A stretch of 64,000 bases of DNA from Pelagibius litoralis (GCF_011683915.1 NZ_JAAQPH010000001.1:124001-188000); one strand, 5' to 3'; shown: positions 1 through 10,226, counted from the stretch's first letter. Made by a program: numbers and translations. Notes: generated by a model from the letters alone, not told the origin.

Positions 1-63
1 GGCGCATCAGACTGGGATATGCCTGCACTTTCGCGAATCCTGGCCCTGCCCGCAAGACTATGA
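1..63 (+). CDS. 3' end of an unidentified gene (partial)
   Basis: Frame 1 is open from the window edge to a TGA at 61-63, giving about 20 C-terminal residues ending in ALPARL. Its stop overlaps the cobU start codon in an ATGA arrangement, which is typical of translationally coupled genes and suggests a further cobalamin-pathway gene upstream. The fragment is too short to assign to a family. Confidence 0.45.
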   Translation, partial: GASDWDMPALSRILALPARL

Positions 64-596
64 CCTCTCTCTCAATTCCGCCAGTGACACTGGTGCTTGG
101 CGGGGCAAGATCCGGCAAGTCCGCTCATGCCGAGAAGCTTGTGGAAGGTCAGCCGGCAGGCTGGATCTACCTGGCCACGGCGACGGCCGGCGATGGGGAG
201 ATGGCTGAGCGCATCAACCGGCACCGCGAACGGCGGGGCGATGGTTGGCGCACCGTCGAGGAACCGCTGGACCTGACAGCAGTCCTGCAGGCCGAAACCA
301 GCGCCAATTCTGTTATCCTCGTCGATTGTCTTACTCTTTGGCTTTCCAATATCTTATTTGCTGAATTGGATGTGGAACATGAAATTAAGCGACTGGTCGA
401 ATGCCTGCCAGGGCTGGCCGGTCCGGTGGTGCTGGTTTCCAATGAAGTCGGTCTTGGGATTGTCCCGGACAACGCCTTGGCGCGACGCTTCCGCGACGAT
501 GCCGGCAGGCTGAATCAGGCCGTGGCCGCGGCGGCGGATTCCGTGATTTTTGTTGCGGCGGGACTGCCGCTGTCCCTGAAGCAACCATCAGCCTGA
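60..596 (+). CDS. cobU: Bifunctional adenosylcobinamide kinase / adenosylcobinamide-phosphate guanylyltransferase
   Basis: This enzyme phosphorylates adenosylcobinamide and then transfers GMP to it, giving AdoCbi-GDP for attachment of the lower ligand in cobalamin synthesis. The 178-residue protein is the normal length for CobU/CobP. The P-loop GGARSGKS lies at residues 14-21. A histidine in HRERR (H55) sits where the guanylylated histidine of the family is expected, and VDCLTLWLSN (about 88-97) is a conserved family segment. The start overlaps the stop of an upstream gene, so it probably belongs to a cobalamin operon entering from the left. It converges with cobD. The family call is confident from motifs alone. 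Confidence 0.95.
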   Translation: MTSLSIPPVTLVLGGARSGKSAHAEKLVEGQPAGWIYLATATAGDGEMAERINRHRERRGDGWRTVEEPLDLTAVLQAETSANSVILVDCLTLWLSNILFAELDVEHEIKRLVECLPGLAGPVVLVSNEVGLGIVPDNALARRFRDDAGRLNQAVAAAADSVIFVAAGLPLSLKQPSA

Positions 597-619
597 GCGC
601 GGTCTAATCGACCTGACTA

Positions 620-1567
620 TCAAACCATGAGCAGGGCGGCGGCCAGCAGGGCAAAGAGCAGACCGCCGGCGGCCAGATAGAGGTCCAGAACCCGGCCCAG
701 ATCTTCCACAGTCACCGCGCTGCGTCCGTCGCCCATCCAGGCATCCTCCACCAGCTGTCCGGCGTAGTGCCGCGGCCCGGCCAAGGCCAGCCCCAGGCCG
801 CCGGCAAGGGCTGCTTCCTGCCAGCCGGCATTGGGGGAGCGGTGCCGGGGGGCATCGCGCAGCATCGAACGCCATGCGCTTCCGGCATTGGCGCCCGGAA
901 CCAGGAGAGCCGCGACGATAAAGAGCAGGCCGGCCAGCCGGGCAGGAAGGTAGTTGGCCAGGTCGTCGAGCTTTGCGGCGCCCTTGCCAAAGGCTTCGTA
1001 GCGGGCGTTGCGGTGGCCGATCATGCTGTCCAGCGTGTTGATCGCCTTGTAGGCCAGCAAGCCGGGGAAACCCAGGAGGAGGTACCAGAAGACCGGCGCC
1101 ACGAAACCGTCGGAGAAGTTCTCCGCCGCGGACTCTGCCGCCGCCCGGGCAACGCCGGCATGATCGAGGCTGTTGGGGTCCCGCCCGACGATATGGCCGA
1201 CAGCGCTGCGCCCTGCCTCAAGGCTGTCCGCCAACCCATTCGCGACTGCCTTGACGGCGTCATAGAGACCGCGAAACGCCAGCAGGCTGCTGGCGAGAAT
1301 TGCTTCCAAGATCCATCCGAAGGGCATCTTCTGCAGCCCGCTGTGAAGCGCCAGGCCGATTGCGGCGCATCCCAACACCACCATCGCCGTGCAGAGCAGG
1401 CCGAGTAAGATCCGGCGGTCGCGAGACAGCTGCTGGCGGTTCAGCAAGTTTTCCAACCTGGCGATGCCGCGGCCGATCAGGACCACCGGGTGCGGCAGCA
1501 GGCGGTAGAGCCATTTCGGATCGCCCAGCAGCAGGTCGAACACCATGGCGAGCAGCAGGATCGCCAT
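620..1567 (-). CDS. cobD: Adenosylcobinamide-phosphate synthase (CobD/CbiB)
   Basis: This is an integral membrane enzyme that attaches the aminopropanol arm to adenosylcobyric acid in cobalamin synthesis. The protein is rich in hydrophobic helices and begins with a membrane segment containing FDLLLGDP, followed by HPVVLIGR, both typical of CobD. The internal stretch DSMIGHRNARYEAFGKGAAK and the segment ending in LPARL are family-like. The frame is open to a TTG at 1627, but the ATG at 1567 matches the usual family N-terminus, giving 315 residues; neither start has a strong ribosome binding site. It converges with cobU with only 23 bases between the stops, so the two cobalamin genes are on opposite strands. 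Confidence 0.93.
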   Translation of the reverse strand: MAILLLAMVFDLLLGDPKWLYRLLPHPVVLIGRGIARLENLLNRQQLSRDRRILLGLLCTAMVVLGCAAIGLALHSGLQKMPFGWILEAILASSLLAFRGLYDAVKAVANGLADSLEAGRSAVGHIVGRDPNSLDHAGVARAAAESAAENFSDGFVAPVFWYLLLGFPGLLAYKAINTLDSMIGHRNARYEAFGKGAAKLDDLANYLPARLAGLLFIVAALLVPGANAGSAWRSMLRDAPRHRSPNAGWQEAALAGGLGLALAGPRHYAGQLVEDAWMGDGRSAVTVEDLGRVLDLYLAAGGLLFALLAAALLMV

Positions 1568-1731
1568 AGCCGCATTGAGGTTGGCGGAAACTGATCCTTC
1601 AGAGTCGACTATCAGGTTCAAGAACAAAGCTGCAGCCTGCTTCCGGCTTAGTAACTGGTGCGCACAATATCAGCGATTGATGCCGCTCGGCACGCCATCT
1701 CTCGGTTGGGATCGGCGGTTCAATTGCCGCT

Positions 1732-2757
1732 TCACTGGTCCACCAGCGCCTCGCGATAGGGGAAGAGCGCCGGGGTGCCGCCGGTATGCAGAAAGACGAT
1801 CGTATCGTCTTGGGAGAAGCGCCCGGCGCGGATCATGCCGATGAGCCCGGCCATGGCCTTGCCGCTGTAGACCGGGTCGAGCAGCAGTCCCTCCAGCTTT
1901 GCGCAGAGGCTGATGGCGTCGCGCATTTCCGTGGTCGGCAGGCCGTAGGCGTCTCCGGCATAGCCGGGTTCCAGTCTGACGCTGTCTTCCGGAAGCTGGC
2001 CACCCGGTTCCAGCCTGTCCCAGACTTCCCGGGCAAGGCGCCTCACCTCGCCCTCGACGGCGGCGGGGTGGGCGTCCACATCGATACCGATCACCTGGAC
2101 CGATGGATCGACCGCCGCTAAGCCGGCCGTCAGGCCGGCCTGGGTGCCGCCGCTGGACGACGCATGGACGACCGCGGTTATGGTCCGGTCCTGCGCCTGG
2201 AGTTGTTCGCGTAGTTCCAGGGCCGCGGCAGCATAGCCCAGGGCGCCGGTGGCGTTGGAACCGCCGGTGGGGATGGCGAAGGGTTTCCGGCCTTTGGCCT
2301 GAAGTCTCTCGGCCAGGGCTGCCATGGCCGCGCCGCGATCGGTATCGCCGTCATGCAGATGGGTTTTGGCGCCGAACAGACGGTCCAATTGGATGTTGCC
2401 GATCAGCTCATAGTCCGGCCCGCCCCAGGGTACCACCCTTGTCAGGACCAGTTCGCAGGCAAGGCCGAGTTTTGCCGCAGCGGCCGCCGTCTGGCGGACG
2501 TGGTTCGACTGAATGCCGCCGGTGGTGATGATGGTGTCAGCGGCCTGCGTCCGGGCCTCTGCCATCAAAAACTCCAGCTTGCGGGTCTTGTTGCCGCCCA
2601 GGCCCAGGCCGGTGCAGTCGTCACGCTTGACCAGGATCTCCGGGCCATCGAGCGCTGTCGAGAGACGTTGCAATGGCTCCAGAGGCGTCGGCAGGTGGGC
2701 AAGGGGCAGTCTCGGGCAGGCATTGAGCGCTGCCTGCAGCCTGTCGGTTTGGCTCAT
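1732..2757 (-). CDS. dcyD: D-cysteine desulfhydrase / ACC deaminase family PLP enzyme
   Basis: This is a fold-type II PLP enzyme that probably converts D-cysteine to pyruvate, sulfide and ammonia; relatives deaminate 1-aminocyclopropane-1-carboxylate. The 341-residue length fits. The segment from about residue 43 contains KRDDCTGLGLGGNKTRK, with the likely Schiff-base lysine K57 in GGNK. The later SSSGGTQAGL is the phosphate-binding loop and GKAMAGLIGMI is also typical. D-cysteine desulfhydrase is preferred to ACC deaminase from overall motif pattern, but the residues that separate the two activities were not checked by alignment. It starts one base after the ppa stop and is almost certainly cotranscribed with ppa. 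Confidence 0.85.
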   Translation of the reverse strand: MSQTDRLQAALNACPRLPLAHLPTPLEPLQRLSTALDGPEILVKRDDCTGLGLGGNKTRKLEFLMAEARTQAADTIITTGGIQSNHVRQTAAAAAKLGLACELVLTRVVPWGGPDYELIGNIQLDRLFGAKTHLHDGDTDRGAAMAALAERLQAKGRKPFAIPTGGSNATGALGYAAAALELREQLQAQDRTITAVVHASSSGGTQAGLTAGLAAVDPSVQVIGIDVDAHPAAVEGEVRRLAREVWDRLEPGGQLPEDSVRLEPGYAGDAYGLPTTEMRDAISLCAKLEGLLLDPVYSGKAMAGLIGMIRAGRFSQDDTIVFLHTGGTPALFPYREALVDQ

Positions 2758-2758
2758 A

Positions 2759-3295
2759 TCAAGCTTTTTCAGTCTTTGCCTGCTGTATCGCCTGTTCTAT
2801 CAGCTTGCAGGCTTCGTCGGCTTCGCCCCAGCGTTTCACCTTCACCCATTTGTCCGGCTCCAGGTCCTTATAGTGGGCGAAGAAGTGGGCGATCTGGTCG
2901 AGCAGGATCTTGGGCAGGTCGCGGAAGGATGAGACGTTGGCGTAGAAAGGGTGGAGGTCGTCGACCGGTACCGACAGCAGTTTTTCGTCCTCGCCGGCCT
3001 CGTCCTCCATGATCAGGACGCCGATCGGGCGTACCCGGACGACGGCACCGGGGATGACCGGTACCGAGTTCACCACCAGGATGTCGACCGGATCGCCGTC
3101 ATTGGACAGCGTATGCGGCACAAAGCCGTAGTTCAGCGGATAGTGCATTGCGGTATGGAGAAAGCGGTCGACGAAGATCGCGCCGGAGGCCTTGTCCATC
3201 TCATATTTGACCGGATCACTACCCAAGGGTACTTCGATGATCGCGTTAACGTCCCAGGGTGGGTTCTGGCCCACAGGGATCTTGCTGATATCCAA
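2759..3295 (-). CDS. ppa: Inorganic pyrophosphatase (family I)
   Basis: This cytosolic Mg-dependent enzyme hydrolyses pyrophosphate to phosphate and pulls biosynthetic reactions forward. The 178-residue protein shows the family I pattern: IIEVP, YEMDKASGAIFVDR, YPLNYGFVPHT and the metal-binding signature DGDPVDILVV. The start is a TTG at 3295. It is supported by a GAGGAG ribosome binding site a few bases upstream, and the N-terminus agrees with alphaproteobacterial homologues, which begin near the NPPxDVNxIIEVP motif. It is the first gene of a pair with dcyD. The promoter must lie in the 362-base divergent region shared with the histidine kinase gene. Confidence 0.96.
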   Translation of the reverse strand: MDISKIPVGQNPPWDVNAIIEVPLGSDPVKYEMDKASGAIFVDRFLHTAMHYPLNYGFVPHTLSNDGDPVDILVVNSVPVIPGAVVRVRPIGVLIMEDEAGEDEKLLSVPVDDLHPFYANVSSFRDLPKILLDQIAHFFAHYKDLEPDKWVKVKRWGEADEACKLIEQAIQQAKTEKA

Positions 3296-3657
3296 CGCTT
3301 TCTCCTCGCTTACTAGAGAATTTGCCCCATTTTTGCCCTTGACCGGGGCGGGGAAGCTTTACCAATTGTTAACGCCATTTTCCTATTAATAATCTGTTAG
3401 GATGAGACTCTACGCGCTCACAACAAATAACGATAAACAGCTGAATTTGCTTACAATTGATTCTTTTACCCATCTGTGCGCCGGGCCCTTGTCTGGAATT
3501 GGCCCGCCGGGGGAGACGGTAAATCGGGTAAAGGATACTTCGAACGACTGTTGTACGCACCTGTTGGCCGTATGGCTGCGGGCTGAGAGGCTCCAGAAGG
3601 TGCCTGGAACGGTTTTTCGGTCAGGCCGATCGATAGGCCAAGGGACGTTACGTTGCA
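3296..3657. other. Divergent intergenic region, ppa / histidine kinase
   Basis: The 362 bases between divergent genes hold no convincing gene. The part around 3360-3470 is AT-richer than its surroundings and is the best place for both promoters, but no clear -35/-10 pair stands out. A weak inverted repeat (CGGGCC...GGCCCG) occurs near 3481-3507. An 88-codon frame starting at 3402 has no family features and overlaps the kinase start, so it is not called. Confidence 0.5.
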
Positions 3658-5883
3658 ATGCGGAATGATATGAGCCGGACAGAAACCACAAAGCGCCCGC
3701 TGCTGTCGCGCTGGCCCGCCGCGTTCATCGCAGCGGTCCTGATCGGCACGACCGCTTTGGTGCTCTATGTCGAAGCCAGCATTTCGCAATTGAAGCAGGT
3801 CCTGCCCGTAGAGATTCTGCGCCAGGAACGCGATGTGGTTTTCATCATCGACGATCTGGTCTACCTGCAGGATGCGATCCGGCAGGCGCGGGAGGTGCCG
3901 ACCGCCGACCGGCGCCAGGGCATCGTCGACCGGATCGAATTGATCGAGCGTCGTATCGAGGAACTGAACCAGTCCTATGAGTTCAGCAGCCAGATGGGCA
4001 TCGGCTCCATGTACGCTGCCCTGAAACCCGTGGCGTCCGACCTGAAGCTCTGGCTGACCGATGGCGTCCAGGGCCTGGCGCCCGATTCCGAGGTGGTGCT
4101 GGATCTGGCGCTTGAGCGGGTCGGCGCGGCGCGGCGGGAGATTGCCAAGCTTTTCGGCGAAGCCAACAGCAACGCTCTGGCCATTCTGCAGGCCGAGGCC
4201 GCAAACCTGGAGCGGTTCCGCGGCGCCCTGATCCTCGTCGTCATCGTTGTCGCGTCGCTGACCGTGGTGCTGGTCGCCTTCATCTTCCGGGAGCGGCGCT
4301 CCGAACTGGCAGCTGCCGCGGCGCAGCAACGCTTGCGTGAGTCCATCGAGTCGTTGGCCGGCGGCTTCGCCTTATTCGATGCCAACGAGCGGCTGGTTCT
4401 CTGCAACCGCCGCTATGGGGACCTCTATGCCGGCGCGCGCGATCTTCTGGTGCCGGGCATGCGGTTTGAAGAGATCGTTACCGCTGCGGCGGGTGCGGGT
4501 AATTTTCCGCAGGCGGGGGAGCGCTGGGACATTTGGGCCGAAGAGCATATTCAGCATTTTCGCAATCCCGGTCCGCCCTTTGAGATCGAGCTGCGCGACG
4601 GGGCCTGGTTCAGGGTCGCCGAGAGGCGTACCGCCGACGGGGGCTTCGTGGTCATCAGCACCAACATTACCGAGCTGCGGCGGCGTGAATCCGAACTGCG
4701 CAGCATCGGCGAGGAGCTGCGTCACAAGAACGTGCTGCTGGATGCCGCCCTGGACAACATGGTTCAGGGCCTTGCCATGTATGACGTCAATCAGCGCCTG
4801 ATCATCTGCAACCAGCGCTTCCTGGATCTCTACAGCCTGCCGGCCGGCATGGGCCAGCCCGGTACCGACCTGGTGGAGATTCTCGATTATACCGCCAAGC
4901 TGGAAGGACTGACCCAGGAGCAGGCCAGCATCATGCGCCAGCGCCGGATGTCGGCGGCGGCAAGTGCCAGAGAGGCGAAACTGCAGGACTTCCTGTCCAG
5001 CGGGCGGGTCATCAACGTGTTGCACCGTCCGATGCCCGGGGGCGGGTCGCTGGCGACTTATGACGACGTGACCGGCAGCTACAGCGCCGAGCGTCAGCTG
5101 CGCAGTGCCAAGGAAGAGGCCGAGCTGGCAAGCCGGGCAAAATCCGATTTCCTGGCGAATGTCAGCCACGAGCTGCGGACCCCCTTGAATGCCATTATCG
5201 GGTTCTCTGAGATCATCAAGGACCAGCTCTTCGGACCCATGGGAAATCAGCGTTACCGTGAGTATGCGATCGACATCCACGACAGCGGAACGCACCTGCT
5301 CAGCCTGATCAACGATATCCTCGATCTTTCAAAGGTGGAGGCCGGCAAGTTCGAGCTGCATGAGGAACCCATCGACCTGGAGGCCGCCACCAAGGCGTCT
5401 TTCCGGATCATGCGTGACCGGGCCGAGGAGGCGGGCGTCACACTGGTTTTGGACTTCCCGCCGCAGCTGCCGCGGCTGCAGGCCGATCCTCGCGCGGTGA
5501 AGCAGATCATGCTCAACCTGCTGTCGAATGCGGTCAAATTCACCGATGCAGGGGGGCACGTTTCGGTCCTCGCGCGACAGACCTCAGGCGGGGTGCTGCG
5601 GGTTCAGGTGAAGGACACCGGTATCGGCATTGCCGAGGAGGATATCGCCAAGGCCATGGCGCCTTTCGGGCAGGTCGACTCGTCACTGAGCCGCAAGTAT
5701 GAGGGCACCGGACTGGGGCTGCCGCTGACCCGGCGGCTGATCGATCTGCATGGCGGTAGCTTGACCCTTACCAGTGAAGCCAATCAGGGAACCTGCGTGA
5801 CGATAGACTTCCCGCAAGAGCGCGTCTGCCCGCAGACAGTCGACTTTTCTTCCCCGCCCCGCATCATCGGCAAGTCGGCTTAG
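3658..5883 (+). CDS. Membrane PAS-domain sensor histidine kinase
   Basis: This 741-residue kinase probably autophosphorylates in response to a periplasmic or cytoplasmic signal and passes phosphate to an unlinked response regulator. Two membrane segments lie at about residues 19-39 and 190-210 and flank a sensor region of about 150 residues. Two PAS-like domains follow at about 225-345 and 358-470. The HisKA domain has the phospho-acceptor H504 in VSHELRTP. The ATPase domain carries the N box (LLSNAVKF), DTGIGI and GTGLGLPL. The HisKA-to-ATPase region resembles the DivJ/PleC type common in alphaproteobacteria. No receiver domain is fused and no response regulator is next door. ATGs at 3658 and 3670 are both possible starts. 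Confidence 0.92.
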   Translation: MRNDMSRTETTKRPLLSRWPAAFIAAVLIGTTALVLYVEASISQLKQVLPVEILRQERDVVFIIDDLVYLQDAIRQAREVPTADRRQGIVDRIELIERRIEELNQSYEFSSQMGIGSMYAALKPVASDLKLWLTDGVQGLAPDSEVVLDLALERVGAARREIAKLFGEANSNALAILQAEAANLERFRGALILVVIVVASLTVVLVAFIFRERRSELAAAAAQQRLRESIESLAGGFALFDANERLVLCNRRYGDLYAGARDLLVPGMRFEEIVTAAAGAGNFPQAGERWDIWAEEHIQHFRNPGPPFEIELRDGAWFRVAERRTADGGFVVISTNITELRRRESELRSIGEELRHKNVLLDAALDNMVQGLAMYDVNQRLIICNQRFLDLYSLPAGMGQPGTDLVEILDYTAKLEGLTQEQASIMRQRRMSAAASAREAKLQDFLSSGRVINVLHRPMPGGGSLATYDDVTGSYSAERQLRSAKEEAELASRAKSDFLANVSHELRTPLNAIIGFSEIIKDQLFGPMGNQRYREYAIDIHDSGTHLLSLINDILDLSKVEAGKFELHEEPIDLEAATKASFRIMRDRAEEAGVTLVLDFPPQLPRLQADPRAVKQIMLNLLSNAVKFTDAGGHVSVLARQTSGGVLRVQVKDTGIGIAEEDIAKAMAPFGQVDSSLSRKYEGTGLGLPLTRRLIDLHGGSLTLTSEANQGTCVTIDFPQERVCPQTVDFSSPPRIIGKSA

Positions 5884-5897
5884 CAGTATCCCCGCAG

Positions 5898-5920
5898 GCA
5901 GACGGTTGCAGTCCGTCTGC
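5898..5920 (+). terminator. Stem-loop after the histidine kinase gene
   Basis: An 8-bp perfect inverted repeat (GCAGACGG / CCGTCTGC) with a 7-base loop lies 15 bases after the kinase stop. There is no T-run after it, so it may end transcription weakly or only protect the 3' end. Confidence 0.4.
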
Positions 5921-6010
5921 GCATATGCCCCGCTACTATAATCACCCTCTGCGCAATAAATTCTCGCCATGGCCACAACATGTGGTATAGCTTTGCTGTC
6001 TTCGGGGCAT

Positions 6011-6556
6011 ATGAGGGGCGTTGCTGTGGGGGAGGCTTTTGATCCGGGATTCTTGCCGGACAACAAGCTGCAGAGGCTTTTTGCTTACTGGCAAAAGCTG
6101 TGCCGGGATGAGCGTATGCCCTCTCGGCGCGATATCGATCCTGTTGAAATCCCGGACCTGCTGCCCAACATTTTCCTGCTCGATGTGGTTGGCGATGGCG
6201 AAGATTTCGTCTTTCGCTTGGCGGGCACCCTTGTCGAGGATGCCTTTTCAATGACGCTGCACGGCAAGTCCATCGCCGAAATCCAGCGCCAGGCGGGTAG
6301 TACCGGTATCCCCGACGCCCATCACATCGAGGTCGCGCGCGGTGGCGGACCGCGCTACCAGGAGGGCAACATGCCGGTTGCCGGGCGCGAGCACTGGATG
6401 ATTCACCGCTTGCTGCTGCCTCTCGCCAGCGACGGCGAGACCGTCGATGTGCTGATGGGCGGCGCGATCTTTCTGCTCGGTGGCCAGGAAAGCGATCGGA
6501 CGGCCGAGCCGTGGCAGACAGCGCAGCAGGTCAATAAGGTCCAATCCAAACACTAG
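6011..6556 (+). CDS. PAS_5-family domain protein
   Basis: The protein (181 residues from this start) matches the alphaproteobacterial PAS_5 pattern: LFAYWQKLC, MPSRRDIDPVEIPDLLPNIFLLDVV and FRLAGT, then a C-terminal half including a LLLPLASDGE-like strand. These small single-domain proteins are thought to be soluble sensory or adaptor proteins; no specific role is known for this one. The frame opens at 5969, but the ATG at 6011 has a purine-rich GGGG upstream and fits the family start better. It follows a two-PAS histidine kinase on the same strand, so a signalling link is possible but unproven. Confidence 0.8.
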   Translation: MRGVAVGEAFDPGFLPDNKLQRLFAYWQKLCRDERMPSRRDIDPVEIPDLLPNIFLLDVVGDGEDFVFRLAGTLVEDAFSMTLHGKSIAEIQRQAGSTGIPDAHHIEVARGGGPRYQEGNMPVAGREHWMIHRLLLPLASDGETVDVLMGGAIFLLGGQESDRTAEPWQTAQQVNKVQSKH

Positions 6557-6726
6557 GATTAGGCGCGGCGATCAGGTGTTTCCCACCGTCCATCCCTGCC
6601 GGGCTGGATGCCCGTCCTATTTTTGAGTCATAGACATGGCCCACTTGTCAGCTAGCGTCGGCTGTGCTTGCCTAGACCAGCACAATGGAGAGCGGCTGGT
6701 CCGCCAAACAGGAGAACGTGGCGCCA

Positions 6727-7194
6727 ATGGCCAAGACATTTCAACCGCGCCGGCCGGTTTCTGCAGTAGACACAGCCCTGGGTGTGAGGCCGGGGGCGGG
6801 GGTGCTGGGGCTCGCCAAGTCGGAGCCGGCATCGCAAGCCGCAGAGGCAAGGCCCGAGGGCACTTTGATCGTCGGCAAGGGTATTTTCGTTAAGGGTGAG
6901 ATCGAGTCATGCCTTACGCTTGTCGTCGAGGGCAGGGTGGAAGCCTCGCTGGCGGCTGACGATCTGAAAGTCCGCAAGGATGGTGTCTTCGGCGGCAATG
7001 CTGTGGTTGAGACGGCGAGTATTGCCGGCGAATTCGAAGGTGACCTTACGGTCCGTGGCTTGCTGACCATCGAAGCCGGGGGCCGGGTGAAGGGCACGAT
7101 CCGCTATTCCGAGATCGTGATTCAGTCCGGCGGGCAGATCCGCGGCGATGTCGGTCTGATCCCGGCACTGGTAGCCGACGAGGATGTGGCCTAG
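6727..7194 (+). CDS. Bactofilin-family polymer-forming cytoskeletal protein
   Basis: Bactofilins form nucleotide-independent filaments that place cell-wall and cell-shape factors at the membrane. The 155-residue protein has a short proline- and arginine-containing tail (to about residue 40). The beta-helix core begins at GTLIVGKGIFVKGEI and repeats the hydrophobic-glycine rhythm (LVVEGRVEASL, KVRKDGVFGGNA, IAGEFEGDLTVRG, IEAGGRVKGTI, IVIQSGGQIRGDV). That repeat pattern is diagnostic for the family. The frame is open from 6685; the ATG at 6727 has GGAG upstream at 6711-6714, while 6685 has none, so the shorter form is preferred. It converges with the desaturase gene. Confidence 0.88.
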   Translation: MAKTFQPRRPVSAVDTALGVRPGAGVLGLAKSEPASQAAEARPEGTLIVGKGIFVKGEIESCLTLVVEGRVEASLAADDLKVRKDGVFGGNAVVETASIAGEFEGDLTVRGLLTIEAGGRVKGTIRYSEIVIQSGGQIRGDVGLIPALVADEDVA

Positions 7195-7222
7195 AGCAGA
7201 CCCGCTCCAGGGCCTCACCGTT

Positions 7223-8137
7223 TCATTTCGCGCTGCCCTGTATTCTGCGAAGGATGTCGCGCTGGACTGCGCCGTATCCACGGCTGCGGGTCATCGTCTG
7301 GTGTTTCGCCAGCAGGACATCGGCGGCCGGCAGGGCGCGAAACGGCAATGCGGGATAGGCGTGGTGGGCGCCATGCCGGTTCATGTTCCAGCATAGCCAT
7401 TGCAGGGCTCCATTGGTTTCCGTCGTGCGCGAGTTGATCAGCATGTCCGCCGTCTGTGGGCAGCCGCTGTGCTCGGCCATCAAAAAGAGGCGGAGAAGGG
7501 GTTGTCCCAGCAGTACCGGCAGGACCCAGAGGTCCAGCAGAATGGATGAGCCAGCCCACAGGCTGCCGACGAGCAGGATCAGGTAGATTGCCAGATGCGA
7601 ACGGGCTTCGCGCAGGATCTCGCTGCGCTGTCTGCCAACGATAAAGTTTTCCCCAACGCGGCCCAAAGTATGATGCAGGATCGTGCGGGACCTTTCCCAC
7701 CAGTAGGGCAGACCCGATACATGCAAGACATAGCCGGCCAGGCTTTCAGGAGGTGAAACTGCAAGTTCCGGGTCCTGCCCGGGGTCCTGTGTGAAGCGAT
7801 GATGCTGAAAGTGGAAGGCGCGGAAGTAGCCCGCCGGCAGGGCAAGGATGAGGCCGCAGACCTGCGCTACAAGGTTGTTCAGCCAGCGGCTCCGGAACGC
7901 GGTGCGATGGATGCACTCATGCAGCGGTGCGAAGAGAAAGACCAACGCGACGCCGTGGGCGAAAAGCGCCGCCGCGTAGACCAGCGCCTGCTCTGAGAGC
8001 AGCACCGTCGATCCGCTGACCAGCAGCAAGCCAAGATGACCGCCCAGCTGAACCAGGCCCTTGGCGTCGCTGCGCTGCGACAGAGCCTTAAGTGCCTGTT
8101 TGTCGACAGTGGCGTTGCGATAGACCTCTTCTTCCAT
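7223..8137 (-). CDS. Membrane fatty acid desaturase family protein
   Basis: This is an integral membrane di-iron enzyme expected to introduce a double bond or hydroxyl into an acyl chain or related lipid. The 304-residue protein carries the three histidine boxes of the FA_desaturase family: HECIH at 73-77, HFQHH at 109-113 and HGAHH at 255-259, placed between hydrophobic segments. The exact substrate cannot be read from the sequence. It lies 16 bases downstream of fghA on the same strand, so it is probably cotranscribed with the formaldehyde oxidation genes, although no functional link is established. Confidence 0.85.
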   Translation of the reverse strand: MEEEVYRNATVDKQALKALSQRSDAKGLVQLGGHLGLLLVSGSTVLLSEQALVYAAALFAHGVALVFLFAPLHECIHRTAFRSRWLNNLVAQVCGLILALPAGYFRAFHFQHHRFTQDPGQDPELAVSPPESLAGYVLHVSGLPYWWERSRTILHHTLGRVGENFIVGRQRSEILREARSHLAIYLILLVGSLWAGSSILLDLWVLPVLLGQPLLRLFLMAEHSGCPQTADMLINSRTTETNGALQWLCWNMNRHGAHHAYPALPFRALPAADVLLAKHQTMTRSRGYGAVQRDILRRIQGSAK

Positions 8138-8153
8138 CGCCGGCTTGCGGTCC

Positions 8154-8996
8154 TCAGGTCAGTGTCTTTGCGTGATGACGCAGATGGTCCTCAACGAAGG
8201 TCTGAATGAAGTAGTAGCTGTGGTCGTAATCCGGCTGCATGCGGAACTCAAAATGCTGACCGGCGTCTTCGCAGGCGGCGACGAGAAGGTCGGGCTTCAG
8301 TTGCTCGCTGAGGAAGGGATCTTCGGCACCTTGGTCGATGAAGATCTTGGCATCCGAGGGTTGGCGCCGGATCAGCGCGCAGCTGTCGTAATCCTCCCAG
8401 AGCGTTTCGTCTTCACCCAGGTAGGCCGTGAAGGCCTTGCGGCCCCAGGGGCACTGGCTGGGTGCACAAACCGGTGCAAAGGCCGAGACCGAGCGATAAA
8501 CGCCGGGATTCTTGAGATGGATGGTCAGGGCACCGTGCCCGCCCATGGAGTGGCCGAAAATACCCTGACGCCCGGCGTCGACCGGGAAGTGCTCGGCGAT
8601 CAGGGCCGGGAGTTCCCGGGTGATGTAGGAATACATGCGATAGCGGGCGGACCAGGGTGCCTGGGTGGCATCGAGATAGAATCCGGCGCCGCTGCCCAGG
8701 TCATAGTCGTCGTCTTCGCCCGGATAGCCGCAGCCCCGCGGCGAGGTGTCCGGCATCAGCAGCATAAGTCCCAGTTCGGCGGCAACCCTCTGAGCGCCCG
8801 CCTTGGCCGTGAAGTTTTCCTCCGTACAGGTCAGGCCCGACAGAAAGGTAACCATGGGCACCTTTGCACCGTCCTTGGCCTGCGGGGGTTGATAAACCGC
8901 GAAGTTCATGGCGCCGCCACAAATGGCCGAGTCATGGCTGTAGAAGCCCTGCGTCCCTTCGAAGCAGCGTTGCTGACTGTTGATCGTAAGGTCCAT
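8154..8996 (-). CDS. fghA: S-formylglutathione hydrolase
   Basis: This cytosolic serine hydrolase cleaves S-formylglutathione to formate and glutathione, the second step of glutathione-dependent formaldehyde oxidation. The protein (280 residues from ATG 8996) has the esterase D fold pattern: PMVTFLSGLTCTEENF, MPDTSPRG and the nucleophile elbow GHSMGGHGAL. A conserved DQGAEDPFL and the late histidine in PDYDHSYYFI supply the remaining catalytic residues. A GTG at 9002 is also in frame, but the ATG has a G-rich ribosome binding site. The upstream neighbour on the same strand encodes the dehydrogenase of the same pathway. Confidence 0.95.
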   Translation of the reverse strand: MDLTINSQQRCFEGTQGFYSHDSAICGGAMNFAVYQPPQAKDGAKVPMVTFLSGLTCTEENFTAKAGAQRVAAELGLMLLMPDTSPRGCGYPGEDDDYDLGSGAGFYLDATQAPWSARYRMYSYITRELPALIAEHFPVDAGRQGIFGHSMGGHGALTIHLKNPGVYRSVSAFAPVCAPSQCPWGRKAFTAYLGEDETLWEDYDSCALIRRQPSDAKIFIDQGAEDPFLSEQLKPDLLVAACEDAGQHFEFRMQPDYDHSYYFIQTFVEDHLRHHAKTLT

Positions 8997-9116
8997 CCCC
9001 ACCCCATTGCTTTGAATCGTAAGGGCCCAGCCTTACGAAGTTCGTCAGGAAACGCCGTTTCTCCATCACCGGCGCTCAGCGAATCACCCCATGATATCGT
9101 TTTTCGCCGCGCCGCT

Positions 9117-10226
<1,110 letters not shown>

